Source: a bacterium
Lineage (GTDB): Bacteria > CG2-30-53-67 > CG2-30-70-394
Length of the DNA: 20,815 bases
Assembly (NCBI GenBank): GCA_024278555.1
Contig: JAJRSX010000001.1
Location: 1-20,815, forward strand
Reading direction: 5' to 3'
In this document: positions 20,691-20,815 of the stretch, piece after piece
Numbering within the stretch: position 1 is the stretch's first letter
Layout: the number at the start of each line of letters is the position of its first letter
Program-made: the position numbers and the translations under genes
The notes under the pieces: generated by a model
The model's input: only the letters and a program-made list of their open reading frames with translations
Databases searched by the model: none
Told to the model about the DNA's origin: nothing

Positions 20691-20815
20691 CGTATAGCGT
20701 CCGTGATCGTTCGTTCTGGATTTACGGTAACTCTTTGTATTCATTCTTTGTGGGTTGTCCCGCGGAAGTTCGAAGGGGGGTTTATGCGGGTCGTCATAGC
20801 ATGCCTCCTTCCGGA
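20640..20815 (-). CDS. 3' end of an unidentified reading frame running in from the right edge
   Basis: A minus-strand frame is open from the window edge (first full codon ending at 20813) for 57 codons to TAG at 20640-20642. The product is very polar, with YDDPHKPPFELPRDNPQRMN, then TKSYRKSRTNDHGRYTDNN, and ends AYYEDPSNQR. The stop codon is inside the GTTAGGC core. An alternative ATG at 20797 has an excellent AAGGAGG but in another frame, giving only 18 codons. One extra C in the run at 20775-20780 would join it to this frame as a 52-residue protein. No family recognised. It may be the end of the preceding cassette gene or of the gene into which cassettes were inserted. Confidence 0.35.
   Translation of the reverse strand, partial: RKEACYDDPHKPPFELPRDNPQRMNTKSYRKSRTNDHGRYTDNNQIHAYYEDPSNQR

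Overview
The window is mostly high-GC, tightly packed bacterial chromosome. It carries a polar-type flagellar filament block (flagellin, flaG, fliD, fliS), lpxA (Gram-negative outer membrane), an NtrY-type kinase, GlnD, MiaB and an octaprenyl-diphosphate-synthase-like enzyme. Its intergenic palindromes resemble gammaproteobacterial REP elements. Together these suggest a motile, free-living Gram-negative proteobacterium, most likely a high-GC gammaproteobacterium. The genus cannot be fixed from the sequence alone.

Left part (1-5523): the 3' end of a flagellin gene is followed by a perfect 13-bp hairpin and then flaG-fliD-fliS-(fliT-like)-(second, divergent fliS-like). Downstream lie an 88-residue protein that is only a histidine-kinase DHp helix pair, a stand-alone receiver protein and an atypical PilZ protein with a long insert between its two c-di-GMP motifs. 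This block makes, caps and chaperones filament subunits, and probably adds a small phosphorelay and c-di-GMP input to motility.

Middle part (5524-8059): a UDP-HexNAc 4-epimerase (TviC/WbpP-like) and a UDP-HexNAc 6-dehydrogenase (TviB/WbpO-like) probably form a two-step route to UDP-GalNAcA for a surface glycan. Positions 8060-8490 hold no gene. They contain a run of four GC-rich hairpins (REP-like) and a ~168-bp MITE-like long palindrome, whose end supplies the stop codon of a 50-codon membrane microprotein gene. Then come a polyprenyl synthase (minus strand) and, divergently, miaB-vanZ-like-glnD with overlapping or nearly abutting genes.

Right part (14402-19158): an NtrY-type sensor kinase faces glnD convergently and has no adjacent ntrX. 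It is followed by a Lys/Arg-rich coiled-coil microprotein with a TTG start, a DMT-family exporter and a stand-alone lpxA.

Right edge (19159-20815): about 430 bp of degenerate low-complexity repeats lead into a region of different composition. A two-helix membrane protein gene, whose 3' end has been rewritten by repeats, and an AT-rich gene for a likely PD-(D/E)XK-fold protein are separated by a 72-bp palindromic site with the layout of an integron attC. A second GTTAGGC core lies just before the latter gene. This looks like the eroded distal end of a cassette array (or an integrase-less attC cluster) that continues beyond the right edge.
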